DNA of 64,000 nt from Flavobacterium sp. MC2016-06. GTDB taxonomy: Bacteria; Bacteroidota; Bacteroidia; Flavobacteriales; Flavobacteriaceae. The notes beneath the pieces are model-generated. The model did no database searches and was not told where the DNA came from. It worked only from the letters and a program-made list of their open reading frames with translations. Location: positions 11,810-75,809 of the forward strand of contig NZ_WMID02000029.1 of assembly GCF_009711165.2 (NCBI RefSeq), written 5' to 3'. Below are positions 52,434-61,430 of the stretch, piece after piece. Numbering within the stretch: position 1 is the stretch's first letter; every line of letters starts with the position of its first letter. Made by a program: the position numbers and the translations under genes.

Positions 52434-52742
52434 TTAAGCGATTTCGCTTACTAATTCGATTAAAACTTCTTGTTTGTTGGTTTGTGTTTCGTTTACCAAT
52501 TTTCCGTTTACAAAAGTTGCAAAGGTTGGTAAGTTGCTTACATTGGCCAATTTTCTTGATTCTGGAGAATTTTCAGCATCAACCAAAACAAAAGTGATAG
52601 CTTCATTTTCTGTTGCTAATTTTTTGAATTTTGGTTTCATAATACGGCAATTTCCACACCATGAAGCTGAATATTGTACTACTACTTTTTCGTTTTTAGC
52701 AACTAAATCTGCTAACGTATCTTCGTTTAAGTCGATTAACAT
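52434..52742 (-). CDS. thioredoxin-family protein (CGNC)
   Basis: A 102-aa cytoplasmic thioredoxin. The ATG at 52742 is preferred to the longer frame, which opens at a TTG inside a repeat. The redox motif is CGNC rather than CGPC (Cys29/Cys32 in SASWCGNCRIMKP); the cis-Pro loop is NLPTFATFVNG. Its neighbour upstream is the 2-Cys peroxiredoxin, so it is a natural electron donor for that enzyme. The unusual Asn may change its redox potential. Confidence 0.88.
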   Translation of the reverse strand: MLIDLNEDTLADLVAKNEKVVVQYSASWCGNCRIMKPKFKKLATENEAITFVLVDAENSPESRKLANVSNLPTFATFVNGKLVNETQTNKQEVLIELVSEIA

Positions 52743-52843
52743 ATCTTTTAATTTAAATTCCAAGACATTAAATTCCAAATTCCAAATCTTATGATTGAAA
52801 CTTAAAAATTAAATTTTGAAATGTTATTGATTTTTTGAGAGAT

Positions 52844-52877
52844 AAATTCCAAATCCCAAAATTGGAATTTGGAATTT
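52844..52877. repeat. AAATTCC-type hairpin between ahpC and thioredoxin genes
   Basis: AAATTCCAAATCCCAA (52844-52859) and TTGGAATTTGGAATTT (52862-52877) pair at 15 of 16 positions with a 2-base loop; more AAATTCC copies lie at 52756-52786. It may attenuate read-through from ahpC to the thioredoxin gene, or simply be a dispersed repeat. Confidence 0.65.
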
Positions 52878-52902
52878 AAAAAAAATTTGGAATTTTATTT
52901 TC

Positions 52903-53541
52903 TTAGTTAGCGCTTAAGTATTCAGCTGTACTAACTCTGTCTGCACTCATTGCTTCTTTTCCAGCTTCCCAGTTTGCAGGACAAACTTCACCTTTTTCTT
53001 GAATGTGAGTATAAGCATCAACCATACGTAAATATTCGTTTACGTTACGTCCTAATGGCATATCGTTAACACTTTCGTGGAAGATTTTTCCAGTTTCGTC
53101 AATTAGGTAAGTAGCTCTGTAAGTTACGTTTGATCCTTCGATGATAACTGAATCAGTTTCTTCGCTGTATTCTGTAGATTCGATATCTAAAATTCCTAAG
53201 ATGTTAGATAAGTTACGGTTTGTATCTGCCAAGATTGGGTAAGTTACACCTTCGATTCCACCGTTGTTTTTTGGAGTGTTTAACCAAGCAAAGTGTACTT
53301 CGTTTGTATCACATGAAGCTCCGATTACGATAGTATTTCTTTTTTCAAATTCTGGTAAAGCAGCTTGAAAGGCGTGTAATTCAGTTGGACATACAAAAGT
53401 AAAATCTTTTGGATACCAGAATAAAAGTACTTTTTTATTGTTGTTTACTGCTTCTTCAAAAATGTTGATTTTTAAATTGTCACCCATTTCTGAGATAGCA
53501 TCTACTGCAATACTTGGGAATTTTTTTCCTACTAAAGACAT
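52903..53541 (-). CDS. ahpC: typical 2-Cys peroxiredoxin (AhpC family)
   Basis: A 212-aa peroxidase. The peroxidatic Cys51 sits in DFTFVCPTELHAF, and the resolving Cys (about 187) in KGEVCPANWEAGKEAM near the C-terminus. The length and the VCPxxW C-terminal arm are those of the Prx1/AhpC group. No AhpF is present, but a thioredoxin gene follows directly, so reduction through thioredoxin is likely. The promoter is well defined (53576-53608) and contains a small dyad. Confidence 0.94.
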   Translation of the reverse strand: MSLVGKKFPSIAVDAISEMGDNLKINIFEEAVNNNKKVLLFWYPKDFTFVCPTELHAFQAALPEFEKRNTIVIGASCDTNEVHFAWLNTPKNNGGIEGVTYPILADTNRNLSNILGILDIESTEYSEETDSVIIEGSNVTYRATYLIDETGKIFHESVNDMPLGRNVNEYLRMVDAYTHIQEKGEVCPANWEAGKEAMSADRVSTAEYLSAN

Positions 53542-53575
53542 ATTTTTCGTTTTAAAGTTAAAAATTTATTTGCTG

Positions 53576-53608
53576 CAAAAGTAGGACATAAGTAAGGCTA
53601 CTTACAAT
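53576..53608 (-). promoter_or_regulatory. ahpC promoter with dyad in the spacer
   Basis: On the minus strand ATTG (53608-53605), a 21-bp spacer and TACTTTTG (53583-53576), a good Bacteroidota promoter. The spacer has the inverted repeat TAAGTA (53589-53594) / TACTTA (53599-53604), placed where a repressor or activator could act. Confidence 0.6.
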
Positions 53609-53676
53609 AAGATGTAATTATTAATATTTATTTAGTAATAACTTTTTGTTATACTTAAAATTGAAATAGTTGTAAG

Positions 53677-55290
53677 TTATTGAATGTCAATATTTACTGG
53701 AAGATTTCCGTTTAGATTGCCATTTTGAAGAAATTGAATTCCTGCAATTTTTTGAAACTCTTCAAAATCCTGATACGCCTGAATTAGTCCTGAAGCCTTT
53801 TTAAGATTTGGAATAATAGGTAAAACATACGGATTTCCAAAAACGTAAATGATACATTTTTTGGTTTGAAGTAAGAGGGAAAGCAACTCTAAAACTTCAT
53901 TATTAATTTCGAAATTATTCATTGGTTTTGCTTTGGGAACAAACAATGAAATGATAATAGTTTTAAAATTTTCTAATTCTTTTTTGATGGCAGAAATGTC
54001 AGAATCTTCTAAATTTTCGAAAGCAAATTCGGGAGAATTTAATTTAGAATTTAAAGTTTTAAAGAATGTGTTTTCGGTATTTTTATATAAACTTAGTTTT
54101 GCTAATTTGTTGTTTTTCTGAGCTTCAAAAGCCAATTCAGTATTTGAATTGTCAATGATTTTTGTGATTGAATTTTGAGCGATTTCAAGATTTAATTTTG
54201 ATGTTTTCTCGAAATCTAATTCGCCAGAAGTAAAATCGTTTTTAGATAAAATGCCAACTTTTTCTTTGCATTTCATGATTCTGTTGTAACTCTCAAATAT
54301 GCGATCTGGCGAAGCATTTTTAAAGATGGCGCTAATTCCTTCTGGAACATTTTCGGCAAAACACAAAACGTCGTTTCCAGCGTTAAAAGCTTCCCATTCT
54401 AATTCGCCTTTAGTTTCATACAATTTAGAAACGCTGTGCATGTTTAAGGCATCAGAAATTACCAAACCGTCGTAACCTAATTGTTGGCGCAATAGCCCTT
54501 CTATAATTGGTTTTGATAAAGTAGCCGAAGTATCTTTTCCGTCGTTTAAACTAGGAACAGCCAAATGCCCAATCATAATCGAGTCGACATTGTTTTCGAT
54601 TCCTTTAATAAATGGAATTAATTCGTTTTCTAATAATTCTGCTAAAGTTTCCTTTAAAACAGGTAATCCTAAATGCGAATCGACATTAGTATTTCCGTGT
54701 CCGGGAAAATGTTTCAGACAGCCTAAAACGCCAGCATCAGATAATCCTTTTAAATATTCTACAGCAAAATCGGCAACTTTTTCTTTGTTTTCACCAAAAG
54801 AACGATAACCAATAACGGGATTATTTGGATTGTTATTAATGTCTGCCAAAGGCGATAAATTGTAATTGATTCCGGCAGCTTTAAGATCTAAACCTATTTG
54901 TTTTCCAACTTCGTAAACCAAATTAGATTTGTTTTCTGGTAAAGCACCAAGCGTAATGGCGTACGGATATTGCGGTGTTTTCTCAATACGCATCGCTAAT
55001 CCCCATTCGGCATCAATACTGATTAAAAGCGGTGTTGAAGCAGCTTTTTGATAACGAACAATCAGCGCTTTAATTTTTTGGTAACTGTCATCATTGAAGA
55101 CAACTTTTTTCTTGCTTTCGTAATTAGTTGCGGCGCTTGCACGACTGTGAAAGAAAGTCAATCCACCAATATTATGTTCTTTTATTAAACGTTCGGTTTC
55201 CTGAATGTTTTCTTCGGTATCGTTGATAAAAACAGCGGGAAAAAAGAATTGTCCCACTTTTTGTTTTAATGCTTCGGCTGTCATTTTCAT
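53677..55290 (-). CDS. GH3 beta-N-acetylglucosaminidase, NagZ-like
   Basis: A 537-aa cytoplasmic glycoside hydrolase family 3 enzyme. The NagZ-type signature KHFPGHGNTNVDSHLGLP (Lys193 to Pro210) carries the catalytic Asp-His pair found in NagZ in place of the classical acid; the nucleophile Asp280 is in LVISDALNMHS. It is about 200 residues longer than NagZ proper, with a C-terminal alpha/beta domain (about 360-537). No signal peptide, so it should act on imported muropeptides, removing GlcNAc. It shares a unit with the GNAT gene (2 bp apart) and the recycling cluster upstream. Confidence 0.9.
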   Translation of the reverse strand: MKMTAEALKQKVGQFFFPAVFINDTEENIQETERLIKEHNIGGLTFFHSRASAATNYESKKKVVFNDDSYQKIKALIVRYQKAASTPLLISIDAEWGLAMRIEKTPQYPYAITLGALPENKSNLVYEVGKQIGLDLKAAGINYNLSPLADINNNPNNPVIGYRSFGENKEKVADFAVEYLKGLSDAGVLGCLKHFPGHGNTNVDSHLGLPVLKETLAELLENELIPFIKGIENNVDSIMIGHLAVPSLNDGKDTSATLSKPIIEGLLRQQLGYDGLVISDALNMHSVSKLYETKGELEWEAFNAGNDVLCFAENVPEGISAIFKNASPDRIFESYNRIMKCKEKVGILSKNDFTSGELDFEKTSKLNLEIAQNSITKIIDNSNTELAFEAQKNNKLAKLSLYKNTENTFFKTLNSKLNSPEFAFENLEDSDISAIKKELENFKTIIISLFVPKAKPMNNFEINNEVLELLSLLLQTKKCIIYVFGNPYVLPIIPNLKKASGLIQAYQDFEEFQKIAGIQFLQNGNLNGNLPVNIDIQ

Positions 55291-55292
55291 TA

Positions 55293-55742
55293 TTATAAAG
55301 TCTTTTTCATGCAGACACTATTATCCACAGCTTCGTAAGGCGGATAATTTGGAATTATGATGTAATCTTGTTTTTGGTATAAAGCAATGGCTTCGGGCTG
55401 TTTTTTGCCTGTTTCTAAAACGGTATAACTATAATTTAGTTCGGCGGCCCAGATTTCAAGTTCTTTTAAAACGGAAGCTGCAATGCCTCTTTTTCGGTAC
55501 TCAGGATGCACAAACATTCGTTTGATCTCGACTGTATCGCTTACTTTTTCTCTAAAAGCGCCACAGCCAACTGCTGTATTATTTTCATAATAAACGACAA
55601 CGTGTTTTATTTTGTCAATTTTATTAAACTGATTGTAAAAGTTATGATCTTCGCCATCTCTTATTGCTAAATCCTGATCTAATAAAACCACAAGGTTTAT
55701 AAAATCAATATCGTCTGAGTTGGTTCGTTTTAAATTATTCAT
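55293..55742 (-). CDS. GNAT-family N-acetyltransferase
   Basis: A 149-aa acetyltransferase with the acetyl-CoA-binding motif VHPEYRKRGIAASVLKELE (R/Q-x-x-G-x-G/A), preceded by VGCGAFREKVSDTVEIKRMFV and followed by YTVLETGKKQPEAIALYQK. The target is unknown; in this place it might acetylate a cell-wall amino sugar or peptide. It is 2 bp upstream of the GH3 gene and 129 bp behind the TPR gene, with a hairpin between. Confidence 0.9.
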   Translation of the reverse strand: MNNLKRTNSDDIDFINLVVLLDQDLAIRDGEDHNFYNQFNKIDKIKHVVVYYENNTAVGCGAFREKVSDTVEIKRMFVHPEYRKRGIAASVLKELEIWAAELNYSYTVLETGKKQPEAIALYQKQDYIIIPNYPPYEAVDNSVCMKKTL

Positions 55743-55783
55743 TATAATTAAATTGTACTACTTTATCTTTAATTTTATTTTTT

Positions 55784-55842
55784 ACCATTAAGGTATTAAG
55801 GAATATTAAGCACTGTCTTTATGAACTTAATACCTTAATGGT
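55784..55842. terminator. 17-bp perfect inverted repeat between TPR and GNAT genes
   Basis: ACCATTAAGGTATTAAG (55784-55800) and its exact complement (55826-55842), loop 25. On the minus strand it is followed by A-rich sequence rather than T, so it may be a partial terminator or an mRNA-processing element within the cluster. Confidence 0.55.
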
Positions 55843-55871
55843 GAAATCATAAAGAATTAGATTTTTTATTC

Positions 55872-56213
55872 TTATTTAAGCTTGCTTTTCTTTTGTTTAG
55901 CAAGTTGTGTTTTGGTGTGTTGTGCTTTTTCGAGTCGGTTTTTAAAGCGGAACAATTTCGGAAGTCCTTCTAGTCGGTCTTCAATTGTAATCTCTTCGTA
56001 AATTACGATGGCTTTTTCCAGCACTCGAATTTCATTGTCTAGATCAATTTGGTTTTTGTAAATAGTAGCCAGTCGATCGTAAGGATGATTTCCTTTAAAA
56101 CCTTCGGTAACATTTTCTTCATACAATGCAATTGCTTGTTCAATTTCTCCAGCCTTTTCAAATTCAATTGCCTTTAAGTTGCGTTCGTTCTGCAAATTTT
56201 CATTGATTTCCAT
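55872..56213 (-). CDS. small TPR-like helical protein
   Basis: A 113-aa cytoplasmic protein with two helical hairpins of tetratricopeptide type (AIEFEKAGEIEQAIALYEENV; YDRLATIYKNQIDLDNEIRVLEKAI) and a basic C-terminal tail (KTQLAKQKKSKLK). No catalytic motif. It follows the MFS gene by 21 bp; a scaffolding role in the recycling cluster is possible. A search is needed for a family name. Confidence 0.75.
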   Translation of the reverse strand: MEINENLQNERNLKAIEFEKAGEIEQAIALYEENVTEGFKGNHPYDRLATIYKNQIDLDNEIRVLEKAIVIYEEITIEDRLEGLPKLFRFKNRLEKAQHTKTQLAKQKKSKLK

Positions 56214-56234
56214 AGTAAGATGTTTGATTTGGGG

Positions 56235-57557
56235 TTAAACTTCTTCAGATTTTTTCCCAAAATCTTTTGGGAATATTAAAAAACGAGATAAAATAAGACC
56301 TGGAATTGTAGCAATAAAAACCCAAATAAAGAAGTTTTGATAGCCTAAAAATTGTTGTATATAACCGCTCAGCATTCCCGGAAGCATCATTCCTAATGCC
56401 ATAAAACCAGTTGCAAGTGCATAATGTGATGTTTTAGATTCGCCTTCGGCAACATAAATTAAAAACATCATAAAACCTGTAAATCCAAAACCGTAGCCAA
56501 ATTGCTCTAATACAACCGTAACGCAGGTATAAAGATTAAGAGGCGAATTTATTTCGAAAAAATATAAATTTAAATGAAGATGAAAAAGTTCTTCGGGCTG
56601 AAAATGAGCCAAACCAATAAAACCAAGAATTGGCAGATGCATAGCCAGAAACATAGGGAGCATCCATTTAGTAAGTCCATGTTTAGAGATTGCGATTCCG
56701 CCAAGAATTCCGCCAATTGTTAAGGCAAAAATCCCTAAAGTTCCGTAGATAATCCCAACAGATTCCGTTTCTAAAGCCATTCCGCCCAAATCTTTTTTAT
56801 CGAGTAAAAACGGACTTAACATTTTTAGTAATTGTGATTCTCCTAGTCTAAAAACTAAAATAAAAGCCAGTACAAGACCAATTTGTTTTTTCTTAAAGAA
56901 ACTTTCAAATACAGAAGCAAAGCTTTTATCATGAGCTTCTTTTTCTGTTTCTATTGTATTGATTTCGGTTTTTGGTGTAAAAATAAAATTGTAAACCGTA
57001 ATAAAAGCCATCAATAAACCTACGGCAATCATAGTGTACGACCAAGCTTTTGTATTGTCACCGTATTTATTTTCTAAATATCCAGCAAACAAAACGATTA
57101 ATCCGTTTCCTGCCAGCATAGAAAGTCTGTAGAAAGTACTTCTAATTCCTAAAAAGAAAGATTGCTGTTCTTTGGGTAAAACCAACAAATAAAAACCATC
57201 GCTCGCCACATCATTTGAGGCCGAAGCAAAAGCTGCAACCCAAAAAATAGCGAGACTCATCAAAAAGAATTGATTGAGCGGAATGATAAAACCCACCGCT
57301 AAAAAAGCAAGCGAAATAACCAGCTGCATGGCTAGAAACCACTTTCTTTTAGTTCCTGTTAACTCAATAAAAGGACTCCATAAAGGCTTGATAACCCAAG
57401 GCAGATATAATAAACTGGTGTAAAGACCAATGTCTTCGTTGGGGATTCCTAAATTTTTATACATCAGTACCGAAACCGAAATAATGACGGCATAAGGCAA
57501 ACCAGAAGCAAAATTAAGAAGCGGAATCCAAAACCACGGTTTATTATCTGTTTTCAT
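56235..57557 (-). CDS. MFS transporter, AmpG-like (probable muropeptide permease)
   Basis: A 440-aa protein with about 12 membrane helices. The N-terminus WIPLLNFASGLPYAVI with LPWVIKPLWSPFIE is close to AmpG, which imports GlcNAc-anhydro-MurNAc peptides. Its neighbours (NagZ-like GH3, AnmK, GHL10) all belong to cell-wall recycling and support this. It overlaps the end of the GHL10 gene by 14 bp, so the two are translationally linked. Transport of another sugar cannot be excluded from sequence alone. Confidence 0.87.
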   Translation of the reverse strand: MKTDNKPWFWIPLLNFASGLPYAVIISVSVLMYKNLGIPNEDIGLYTSLLYLPWVIKPLWSPFIELTGTKRKWFLAMQLVISLAFLAVGFIIPLNQFFLMSLAIFWVAAFASASNDVASDGFYLLVLPKEQQSFFLGIRSTFYRLSMLAGNGLIVLFAGYLENKYGDNTKAWSYTMIAVGLLMAFITVYNFIFTPKTEINTIETEKEAHDKSFASVFESFFKKKQIGLVLAFILVFRLGESQLLKMLSPFLLDKKDLGGMALETESVGIIYGTLGIFALTIGGILGGIAISKHGLTKWMLPMFLAMHLPILGFIGLAHFQPEELFHLHLNLYFFEINSPLNLYTCVTVVLEQFGYGFGFTGFMMFLIYVAEGESKTSHYALATGFMALGMMLPGMLSGYIQQFLGYQNFFIWVFIATIPGLILSRFLIFPKDFGKKSEEV

Positions 57558-59115
57558 TCGGTTGAGCAGGTGTGTATGGTTTAAATGTCTTTTTTAAGTC
57601 GATAGTAGTTGGGGTACTTTCGTTCGCAAAATAATCAATAAATGTCACAGCGCAAGCTTTATACTGATTCATTTTTTGTGTAAGGATAGAAAATGTTATC
57701 GTGTCATTAATTTCGCGGATTCTTATCTTGTCAATGATCTGCGTAGGATCGTTTGTATTGATTTTTGAAATATGATCTGCTCCGTAAATTACCATATAAC
57801 GCACTTTTGTATTTAGCGGTGATTTAATTTTAAAGGTGCAGAATGAACTGTCTTTTGCAAATTCAATCACATTTGGAATGTCAATTACAATTCGTTTTAA
57901 ATTAGGAACTGCAGCAGGAAGCGCAGGATATTTATATTGATTTTCTTCTAGAAGACGTACAACATCAAAGTTTTTGCCCATAAACCATTTAGCACTAAAA
58001 TAAGCACTTCCGCCTACTTTTTTAAAACTTCTGGCATAATCAACCTGAGTAGGAATTTCGGTTGCAAAGTTCCAGCTTTTATCGGCGTCGCCTCTTATTT
58101 TATAAGACGCATGACCAATATAAAGTGCCGTATTATTTGAGTTTTCCGACCACCATTTTACCAACTTAGAGTAAGAAGCCCTCGGATTATTCATGCTCCA
58201 ATATAATTGAGGCATAATATAATCGATCCATTTTTGATCCATCCATAAAACAGGATCTGCGTACAAATCATCGTAGTTGGCTGTAGACTGTGTTTCTGAA
58301 CCTTTTGGATCTACCGATTTGTTTCGCCAAACGCCAAACGGACTAATTCCGAATTGTACCCAAGGTTTACTGGCTTTTATAGTGGTAGAAATCGTGTGTA
58401 CAAAATTGCTCACATTCGCACGACGCCAATCTGAAAGACTTAAACCTGAACCGTATTTTTTGTACGATGCAGAATCGTTAAATGTTTTTCCGGGAACAGT
58501 ATAGGGATAAAAATAATCATCAAAATGTATTGCGTCAATATCGTATTTATCAACAACTTCTTTTACCACTTTCGTTAAATGCGTCTGAACTTCTGGCAAT
58601 GCAGGATCGTAATAGATTTTTCCGCCGTATTCGATCATCCATTCTGGGTGTTTAAAAATATCATGCGTTGGGCTCAAAAGATTTTTGTTTAAGTCGAAAG
58701 TAGCACGATATGGATTCATCCAAGCATGAAATTCAAAACCTCTAATGTGTGCTTCTTCAATCATCCAAGCCAATACATCGTAATTTGGACTTGGAGTAAT
58801 TCCTTCTTTACCCGTTAAAAAACGCGACCAAGGTGCTAGTTCAGATTGATAAAAAGCATCGCCAACACTGCGTACTTGTACAATTACAGCATTAAAATTT
58901 AGTTTTTTGTAGGTGTCTAAAATTTCAATATAATCAGCTTTTTCTTTGTCAACATTGTCAGTACTGGTTTTGGGCCAGTCAATGTTTACAACAGTTGCGA
59001 TCCAAACTCCTCTAAATTCATTTTTAGGGTGCATTGTTTTTTCTTGAGATGTCATAGTCCATCCAAAGAACAGTAAAAAGAAAAGAGAGTATATGAAGTG
59101 CTGATTTTTATGCAT
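57544..59115 (-). CDS. GHL10 (DUF187) glycosyl-hydrolase-like protein
   Basis: A 523-aa exported protein; the ATG at 59115 gives the signal peptide (HFIYSLFFLLFFGWTMTSQ). The TIM-barrel GHL10 signatures are FRGVWIATVVNIDWP, FNAVIVQVRSVGDAFY, HAWMNPYRATF, IDAIHFDDYFYPY and IDYIMPQLYWSM, with the acidic pair in HFDD. The family includes E. coli DigH (YddW), which hydrolyses denuded glycan strands. A C-terminal Ig-like domain (about 410-515) is added here. It is the first translated gene after the repeat array and overlaps the transporter gene, so it probably produces fragments for import. Confidence 0.9.
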   Translation of the reverse strand: MHKNQHFIYSLFFLLFFGWTMTSQEKTMHPKNEFRGVWIATVVNIDWPKTSTDNVDKEKADYIEILDTYKKLNFNAVIVQVRSVGDAFYQSELAPWSRFLTGKEGITPSPNYDVLAWMIEEAHIRGFEFHAWMNPYRATFDLNKNLLSPTHDIFKHPEWMIEYGGKIYYDPALPEVQTHLTKVVKEVVDKYDIDAIHFDDYFYPYTVPGKTFNDSASYKKYGSGLSLSDWRRANVSNFVHTISTTIKASKPWVQFGISPFGVWRNKSVDPKGSETQSTANYDDLYADPVLWMDQKWIDYIMPQLYWSMNNPRASYSKLVKWWSENSNNTALYIGHASYKIRGDADKSWNFATEIPTQVDYARSFKKVGGSAYFSAKWFMGKNFDVVRLLEENQYKYPALPAAVPNLKRIVIDIPNVIEFAKDSSFCTFKIKSPLNTKVRYMVIYGADHISKINTNDPTQIIDKIRIREINDTITFSILTQKMNQYKACAVTFIDYFANESTPTTIDLKKTFKPYTPAQPNENR

Positions 59116-59258
59116 TTTAATCTTAATTTTAACAGGAATCAAAAATAGTTTTTTTAGCTGAGTTTAATAAATAATTACGGAATTATAATTTAAACGATAT
59201 TTATTTGATTTTTATATAATTGAATTTGTTTTATTTTTTTGCTGTGTTTTGTTTTTTT

Positions 59259-59832
59259 GCCACGAATTACACAAATTTTCACGAATTATTTTTTTTGCCA
59301 CAGATTAAAATGATTAGCACAGATTTTTTATTAATAATTTTTAAATTAAATCTGCTCAATCTGCAAAATCTGCGTGAAACAAAAATCCTTCTAATCCTGT
59401 AAATCTGTGGCTAAATGTTTTTTTGCCACGAATTACACAAATTTTCACGAATTATTTTTTTTGCCACAGATTAAAATGATTAGCACAGATTTTTAATAAT
59501 AATTTTTAAATTAAATCTGCTCAATCTGCTCAATCTGCGTGAAACAAAAATCCTTCTAATCCTGTCAATCTGTGGCTAAATGTTTTTTTGCCACGAATTA
59601 CACGAATTTTCACGAATTGTTTTTTTTTGCCACAGATTAAAATGATTAGCACAGATTTTTTATTAATAATTTTTAAATTAAATCTGCTCAATCTGCATGA
59701 AACAAAAAAAATCCTTCTAATCCTGTCAATCTGTGGCTAAGTATTTTTTTTGCCACGAATTACACGAATTTACACGAATTATATTTTCGAACATTAATTA
59801 TAAAATTAGTGGAAATTAGTGTAATTCGTGGC
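59259..59832. repeat. direct repeat array, about 165 bp per unit
   Basis: The unit begins GCCACGAATTACAC and includes GCCACAGATTAAAATGATTAG and AATCTGTGGCTAA. Unit starts are at 59259, 59425, 59590 and 59752 (periods 166, 165, 162); the fourth is partial. The array closes with the opening motif in reverse orientation (GTGTAATTCGTGGC, 59819-59832). It fills the 788-bp gene-free stretch between anmK and the GHL10 gene (59116-59903). Confidence 0.9.
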
Positions 59833-59903
59833 AACCTTTTTTTAAAATCAAAACATTACAATAAATATTCATTTAAATCCCTTTAATCTGTGGCTTATAA
59901 AAC

Positions 59904-61112
59904 TTAATCAGGCATTGAAATTTTCCCCATCGTTACAGACGGAATCTTTTTGTTTGCTCCAAAATTAAATGTTCCTCCAGCAACGGTTTCATTGGCTAAA
60001 ATGGCAAATAAAACCGCTTCTTTAGCATCGCCCGAAACACCTAAATCGTCGGTTTTATGAAAAGAACACGGCAATAATTCTTTTAGCCAGCTCACTAATA
60101 ATGGATTATGAATGCCACCGCCTGACATGTAAATTTTAAAATCTTCTATTTTAGCAGTGGTATTATTTACCGCAAAGCGAATAGCTTCGGCAATTGTCTC
60201 GGCACTAAAACGTGTTAAAGTGGCAAGCAAATCTGGTGCCGAAATTTCGGTAAGGTTTGTTTTTACAAGTGCCGATTGTACAAATGCGGCATTAAATAAT
60301 TCTTGTCCAATAGTTTTCGGAAATCCTTTTCTAAAAAAATCATGATCTTTTAAAGTCTCTAATAATAACTGATTTACAGTTCCTTTTGAGGCAATTTCGG
60401 CATCTTTATCGTAGCTTTTTTCAGAGAAATAATGTTTTACAAAAAGATCAATCAAGGTATTTCCTGTTCCTGTATCAGTCACAAAAGTTTCAGCCGAATT
60501 TAAACTTGCAGGCAGATACGTAAAATTTGCAATCCCGCCCATATTAAGCATAATTCGATTTTCGCCTTTTTTGCCGAATAAAAAATAATCGCCGTAAACC
60601 GCTAGAGGCGCGCCTTCGCCACCAGCAGCAACGTGTTTTTGTCTAAAGTCCGAAAGGGTGATAATTCCTGTTTTTACCGCAATATGATCGCCGTCGCCAA
60701 TTTGTAAAGTCGCATTTGGGAATTTTTCCTGTTTGTGTAAAAACTTAGGCGCATGTAAAACCGTTTGTCCGTGCGAGGCAATTAAATCTATTTCTGAGGC
60801 TGGAATATTCCATTTTTTAAGCGAATCGGTTATCATTTCGGCGTGCAGAATTCCGATCCATTCGTTGAGTAAAACCAAATGCTGAAAATCAATAGTTTGC
60901 TTAGCAAACACTTTACGGATTTCGGTTTTTATTTCTTCGGAGTAATCAATGGTTTCAAATTCCAGTAAAGTAACGGCTGTATTTTCGCCAGCTCCCGAAA
61001 TTTTGCATAAAGCAATATCAAGCCCGTCAAGCGAAGTTCCCGACATTAAACCAATAATTTTTCGGGTTTCTTTTTGAGCAATTGTATATAGAGCGCTAAT
61101 GTTTTTATTCAT
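59904..61112 (-). CDS. anmK: anhydro-N-acetylmuramic acid kinase
   Basis: A 402-aa cytoplasmic kinase that phosphorylates and opens 1,6-anhydro-MurNAc to MurNAc-6-phosphate. The family signatures are GLMSGTSLDGLDIAL (ATP/phosphate loop), SHGQTVLHAPKF, and TDTGTGNTLIDLF with catalytic Asp; MSGGGIHNPLL is in the C-terminal part. About 15 extra residues precede the usual start, but the frame has only this ATG. It belongs with the NagZ/AmpG-like genes functionally, although 788 bp of repeats lie between it and the GHL10 gene. Confidence 0.96.
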   Translation of the reverse strand: MNKNISALYTIAQKETRKIIGLMSGTSLDGLDIALCKISGAGENTAVTLLEFETIDYSEEIKTEIRKVFAKQTIDFQHLVLLNEWIGILHAEMITDSLKKWNIPASEIDLIASHGQTVLHAPKFLHKQEKFPNATLQIGDGDHIAVKTGIITLSDFRQKHVAAGGEGAPLAVYGDYFLFGKKGENRIMLNMGGIANFTYLPASLNSAETFVTDTGTGNTLIDLFVKHYFSEKSYDKDAEIASKGTVNQLLLETLKDHDFFRKGFPKTIGQELFNAAFVQSALVKTNLTEISAPDLLATLTRFSAETIAEAIRFAVNNTTAKIEDFKIYMSGGGIHNPLLVSWLKELLPCSFHKTDDLGVSGDAKEAVLFAILANETVAGGTFNFGANKKIPSVTMGKISMPD

Positions 61113-61430
61113 TTTTCCGAAGACTTTTATTTGATACTGCTAAAATCGTAATGTTTTGGAAATAAAGGTAAAGAAATTGAGATTTTTTTGGGTTGATGTT
61201 TTTGTATTAGAATAAACAGGTATATGTACTTGGTTATTTGTATTAACTAATAGATATTTTTGAAGAATGCAGTTTTTTATTTGATGGAAAGGTTTTCCGT
61301 AAAATAATAATAAATGACTCTCGGATATTTGTCTTAAGATTTATTTGCAAAATTGAGATAAGTAATTGTTTTTTTATGATTGAGCAGGTATTGAATTTTG
61401 TAATTGCTAAATAATTTTATTAAAATAAAT
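61113..61430. other. divergent intergenic region
   Basis: 318 bp between anmK (minus) and the MBL gene (plus). It is AT-rich and must contain both promoters. On the anmK side TACCTTTA is near to the -7 consensus. No repeat or RNA structure is evident. Confidence 0.4.

Noticed and set aside
59259-59832. Possible CRISPR array, because of regular repeats
   Set aside because: Units are about 165 bp with no short constant repeat plus unique spacers; the whole unit is repeated and no cas gene is in the window.
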